Assembly (NCBI RefSeq): GCF_050003625.1
Contig: NC_134399.1
Span: forward strand, 225,240,975-225,304,974
DNA from: Haematobia irritans
Lineage: Eukaryota > Arthropoda > Insecta > Diptera > Muscidae
DNA: 64,000 nucleotides
Direction: 5' to 3'
Part shown: piece after piece, positions 60,098-64,000 of the stretch
Layout: each line of letters opens with the position of its first letter
Numbering within the stretch: the first letter of the stretch is position 1
Made by a program: the position numbers and the translations under genes
The notes under the pieces: model-generated
Seen by the model: the letters and a program-made list of their open reading frames with translations, nothing else
What the model was told of the DNA's origin: nothing
Database searches by the model: none

Positions 60098-62070
60098 AAT
60101 AATACAAACTTCAATTTGTTAGAATATTTTCAAAATATAAGCCTAAGTATATTTTCCCAATGATAGGAATTTATTCAATATCTTTTTGAGAAAACATGCC
60201 ACCTTTTTGTCACTGTTCCACAATGAATATGAAATTTTTAAAAAGAAATTACCATTGCACCATTTATTTTGTCATATTTGTCTTCTTTTTTACTGTTGTA
60301 TTTTAAAAACAAATTCCGAGGACCTTGATTCAATTTGAGTTTCCGAAAATCAATGCAATCAATGAGAGATTGTGCCACCTTTTTTGCCACTTTTCCATTA
60401 TGAATATGATTTTTCTTTTTTGATGGAATGACAATTGCTCAAAATTGTTTGCGTTCGTTCCCACTACTGTATTTTAAGAACAAATTTCGAGAAGCTTTAT
60501 TCAATTGGAGTTACTAAAAATCAATGCAAAACAGTAGCTTGAATAATATAAAATAAGAACTCCTCTCTCTTGTTTGGCAATTTGGTCAACAATGTTTTTT
60601 TTTTTTGTTAATTCATGCAAAGTGAAAATGATAGGGGTTTATTATGAGCTAAACGGGCCCTGAAAATGTAATCCAATATTTTTTCAACCATGTTTTCTTT
60701 ATGCTCGCATTACTCCATATGTCAAAAAAACTGTTTTTAGTTTTCATGGCACCCACAAACCCAAATTTGTCTTTGTTTAGTATGGGATAATATTTGGGCT
60801 CATCCCATGGTTATGATGATGATGATGGAGAGATTAAGTTTCATATCTAACAACTTGCCTAACACCATAATTTTTGATTCATGTTTGGATTTTTTTTATG
60901 GGATTTAGATTTTTGTTGGCTTTCAAAATAAATGGGATGTGTTTTAAAAATCGTTCAAATCCCAAGCGACCAACTCGGTTTCCATCACACTAATCCCAGA
61001 ACAATATTAATATTAAAACGAAAGCTTTATATGCCCACATTTGTTCAGTCCAATCTAAGAAGTCTTTTGTTTTTTCCCACTGATTTATGTGTTGCGACAT
61101 CAATTTTTCGTTCATCTTTGGATGGTTTTAGACTTGAAGTGATTGGTTTTCTATTTTCACCACCATCAACGGCGAATGTGACGCATGCGTGCTTTCTTCG
61201 TCGTTGGCTTATATGTGAATAATGGTAGCATTAATCTTTCCGACGGATGTTCCCTATCTGTTTTATTGGATTTGATTACGAATCGAATCGATGGAATTTA
61301 AACTCTTTGACTGATTTGTTTACAGACCACAGACTAAGACACTGATTGTGATCGCATGATCATCATCAATTCGTTTTTCATATTTTTCGAATTCATCGTC
61401 ACTTTTACCCACAAAACAAAACATATCATGACTGGAATTTTTAATTTGTTTAAATGGACAACCACTAATTTCGATGATTATGACGATGACCCCTGACAAG
61501 CGATCAATCATATCACATGCAACCTAACTTTAATCATGGCTTCCCTATGCATTTTATTGCCTTTGGGGTCAATGAAGAGATTGACTGGAATTGGTATCGT
61601 ACTTAGTAGTAAAACAAACATGAGGAATTAATATGAATATGCAAACGATCTTCAACGCCCTTTTAACATAGGTTTCCAACCTGTTGAAAATTACATTCTT
61701 TTATAAATCTGCATATTTTAGTGCTCGACGTTTATGAAATATTTTGTTAAATTGTTTACTAAATTAAATTTTTTGGTGTCCTAAATGTCAATCAAATGCA
61801 AAACAATTGAGGACGGTCAATCGTAGATTTAACTCATTAGGCTTTGCTAAACCAAAAGCTCTGGTAATAATTAGTAAAGGGTTTAAATAGGAGGATCTTT
61901 CCAATTCAACATAAATTTTCCCACCTACTCGAGCTCGACCGAAGAATCGGCTTCGACATTCGGCCAAAGATCGGCCTTCGGCGTCAAGAGGTCGTTTAAC
62001 CGCAGCCGAAACTCTTTGAATAATTTATTTAATATCGAATTGTCAGAGTGTTGAATTTGTCTCAGTCAAT
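60098..62070. other. Single-copy non-coding DNA
   Basis: A short (GAT)n run lies near 60814-60826. The open frame at 60932-61222 has no family resemblance. No RNA gene or transposon end is recognised. Confidence 0.45.
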
Positions 62071-62076
62071 GCACCA

Positions 62077-62605
62077 CACCCAAAAAAAAAGTGAACCCAC
62101 CGTGGAAGAAAATGTAGGTTTATTTTAGAAAATTTTAACTACAATACTTTTCTAATTGCAACATGTTATAAACAAGTTAATACTTTTTGTCAAACTGAAG
62201 AAATTTTTTTTAAAATAATTAATTTTTTTCTGTTGTTTAAGATCATTTCATATGTTGAAAGAAAAAATTGGATTTAAGAATTGTTAAAATGTCTTTAGCG
62301 CTGTACGAAGTTCAAGACAGTTACAATTTTAGTAAAATTTACTCATTTGAGAGACTTATGAACTCAATTTAAGCAAACTTCGACCATTTTAGGAAAATAT
62401 AAACTATTTTATTTTGTAGAAAAATTGTGAACAAATATAGTATACAACTTTTTTTTCTTATTTTTAGTTCACGTCATTAAAGTTAGCAAAAAATTATTCA
62501 AATAAGGAACATTTACTCATATTATGCAAAATTTAACTAAAATCAACGAATCTTCATGAACTAAAATAAAGTTCAGTTGGCATTAGAGCCTCTTTTTTCA
62601 GGGTG
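62077..62605. mobile_element. CACCC-ended MITE, about 529 bp (family E)
   Basis: The ends are CACCCAAAAAAAAAGTG and CTCTTTTTTCAGGGTG, flanked by CA on both sides. The interior is AT-rich and non-coding. Only one copy is seen in the window. Confidence 0.5.
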
Positions 62606-62677
62606 CAGTATAAATAAAATGTATTTTTTTTTAATCCTTGTTTGTCATTATAATAGCAAACTACTAGTGAATTTTGA

Positions 62678-64000
62678 ATACTACGACCGTAAGTTGGGCC
62701 AGGCCAAATCTTATGTACCCTCCACCATGGATTGCGTAGAAACTTCTACTAAAGACCGTCATCCACAATTGAATTAACTTCTTAACATCATTTTTTAAAT
62801 TGTAACTTAGTCCATGCGGGACATATATTTGACAAAAGAAAGGTCGATTAAATACGTATATATTCAGTTCTTGACCGGTATATATAGGCAAGAAATAATT
62901 ACGAACCGATATGACTTTTGTGCGGTATTTATAGAGCCAGAATTGAAATATAGGGGTCGCTTTATATGGGGGCTATATACAATTATGAACACGCGTCTTC
63001 CGAAAAGGCAAATTTTTACTGTTTTGTAGATTGGTAGAATTCTTGATGTTTTGGAAGATTTTGCAAAATATTCCTCTCCAACTACAAGGTGCTTCATAAA
63101 TTTTCTATAGAAATAACATTTTGACAAAATTTTCTACAGAAATAAAATTCTGACAAAATATTCTATAGAAATAAAATTTTGACAAAATCTGTAGAAATTA
63201 TATTTTGACAAAATCTCCTAAAGAAATAAAACGTTGACAAAATTGTCTATATAAATAAAATTTTGACAAAATTTTCAATAGAAATATGAAATTTTGACAA
63301 AATTTTCAATGGCAATAAAATTTTGGTAGATTATTTTTGGCTCGAGTAGCAATCGTGATTTTTCTATGATTGGGGATGGGGTTATCTGGATGCTATATAT
63401 AACAATAGATCGATTCGGACCAATTTTGGCATGGTTGTTATCGGCCATAACAATATATAATTATTGACCGATATGAACCAATTCTGGCATGGTTGTTAGA
63501 GACAATATTTTCAGCCAAGAGCCCCCGGAGGCCAAATCTGGAGATTTAATTTTTGCATGGTTATTAGAGACCATATACTAACACTATGTACCAATTTTCG
63601 GCCGGATCGAAAGAAATTTGCTTCTCTTACAGGCTCCGCAAGCCAAATCTGGGGATCGGTTTATATGGGAGCCTCTATATAATTATGGACCGATGTGGAC
63701 CAATTTGTGCATGGTTGTTAGAGACTATAGACCAACACCATGTACCAATTTTCAGCCGGATCGGATGAAATGTGCTTCTTTTAGAGGCTCCGAAGGTCAC
63801 ATCTGTGGACCGGTTTATATGGAGACTATATATAATTATGAACCGATATGGACCAATTTTTGCATGGTTATTAGAGACCATATACTAACACAACGTACTA
63901 AGTTTCAACCGGATAGGATGAATTTTGCTCCTCCAAGAGGCTCCGGAGATCAAATCTGGGTATCGGTTTATATGGGGGCAATATATAATTATGGACCGAT
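62678..64000 (-). mobile_element. Type 2 element, running off the window end
   Basis: The terminal hairpin and ACCCTCCACCATGGATTG lie at 62685-62735. A 29-bp array at about 63096-63325 and monomers with TCGGTTTATATGG follow. The 5' part lies beyond the window. Confidence 0.65.
63096..63325 (-). repeat. 29-bp tandem repeat array (about 8 units)
   Basis: TTCTATAGAAATAAAATTTT-type units in the same orientation as the big array at 28-31 kb, inside a type 2 element. Confidence 0.8.

Noticed and set aside
60932..61222. 96-aa frame as a possible host exon
   Set aside because: No recognisable domain and no splice context or composition different from the surrounding AT-rich DNA.

Overview
The window reads as non-coding DNA from an insect, most likely a higher (muscid-like calyptrate) fly. 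It is AT-rich and contains no recognisable host exon, rRNA or functional tRNA gene. Nearly all recognisable structure is transposable-element sequence. The fly assignment is an inference from the repeat types: mini-me/DINE-like elements with a (TA)n-core-(GTCY)n signature, DD37E, DD41D and DD34E Tc1/mariner elements, and opa-like CAG runs. The species was not determined.

The backbone is a set of rolling-circle-like interspersed elements in three diverged types. Type 1 copies lie at 11083-15743, 33972-35746, 50577-51722 and 54677-56390. Type 2 copies lie at 1551-2308, 6099-7542, 23428-25191, 25191-26891, 37248-39286, 40079-41368 and 62678 to the window end. Type 3 copies lie at 3324-5143 and, interrupted, at 33724-37080. 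All share a TATACCC...CCAC start, a (TA)n-core-(GTCY)n block, tandem internal monomers with a nearly invariant 153-bp period, a terminal hairpin and an ACTTGTT end. Type 2 elements can also carry a 29-bp tandem repeat with a TTTCTATAGAAA palindrome, which has grown to about 3 kb at 28-31 kb.

Many cut-and-paste elements are nested in this backbone. An intact DD37E transposon (11620-12917) encodes a 339-aa transposase. Two internally deleted DD41D elements (12966-13898 and 35833-36765) have identical lengths but different deletion junctions. There is also a Tc1-like DD34E pseudo-element (14652-15735), a Tc3-like pseudogene split by a SINE (19245-20522), a hAT-like element with an 8-bp duplication (59011-60089), a pogo-like MITE (47839-48439) and several MITE families beginning CACTGAAAA or similar. 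A tRNA-derived SINE occurs in six copies or fragments; the best-preserved copies are inserted at 19.4, 37.7 and 57.2 kb.

The most unusual item is a TIR-flanked, TA-targeting element of about 0.9 kb, present twice (7746-8651 and 30173-31098). It carries two divergently oriented tRNA-like modules.

The remaining stretches (about 0-1, 9.6-11, 16.2-17.4, 21-22.7, 27-28, 32-33.7, 41.7-45.5, 52.6-54.7 and 60.1-62 kb) look like single-copy intergenic or intronic DNA with microsatellites. The only protein in the window that looks intact and possibly functional is the DD37E transposase.
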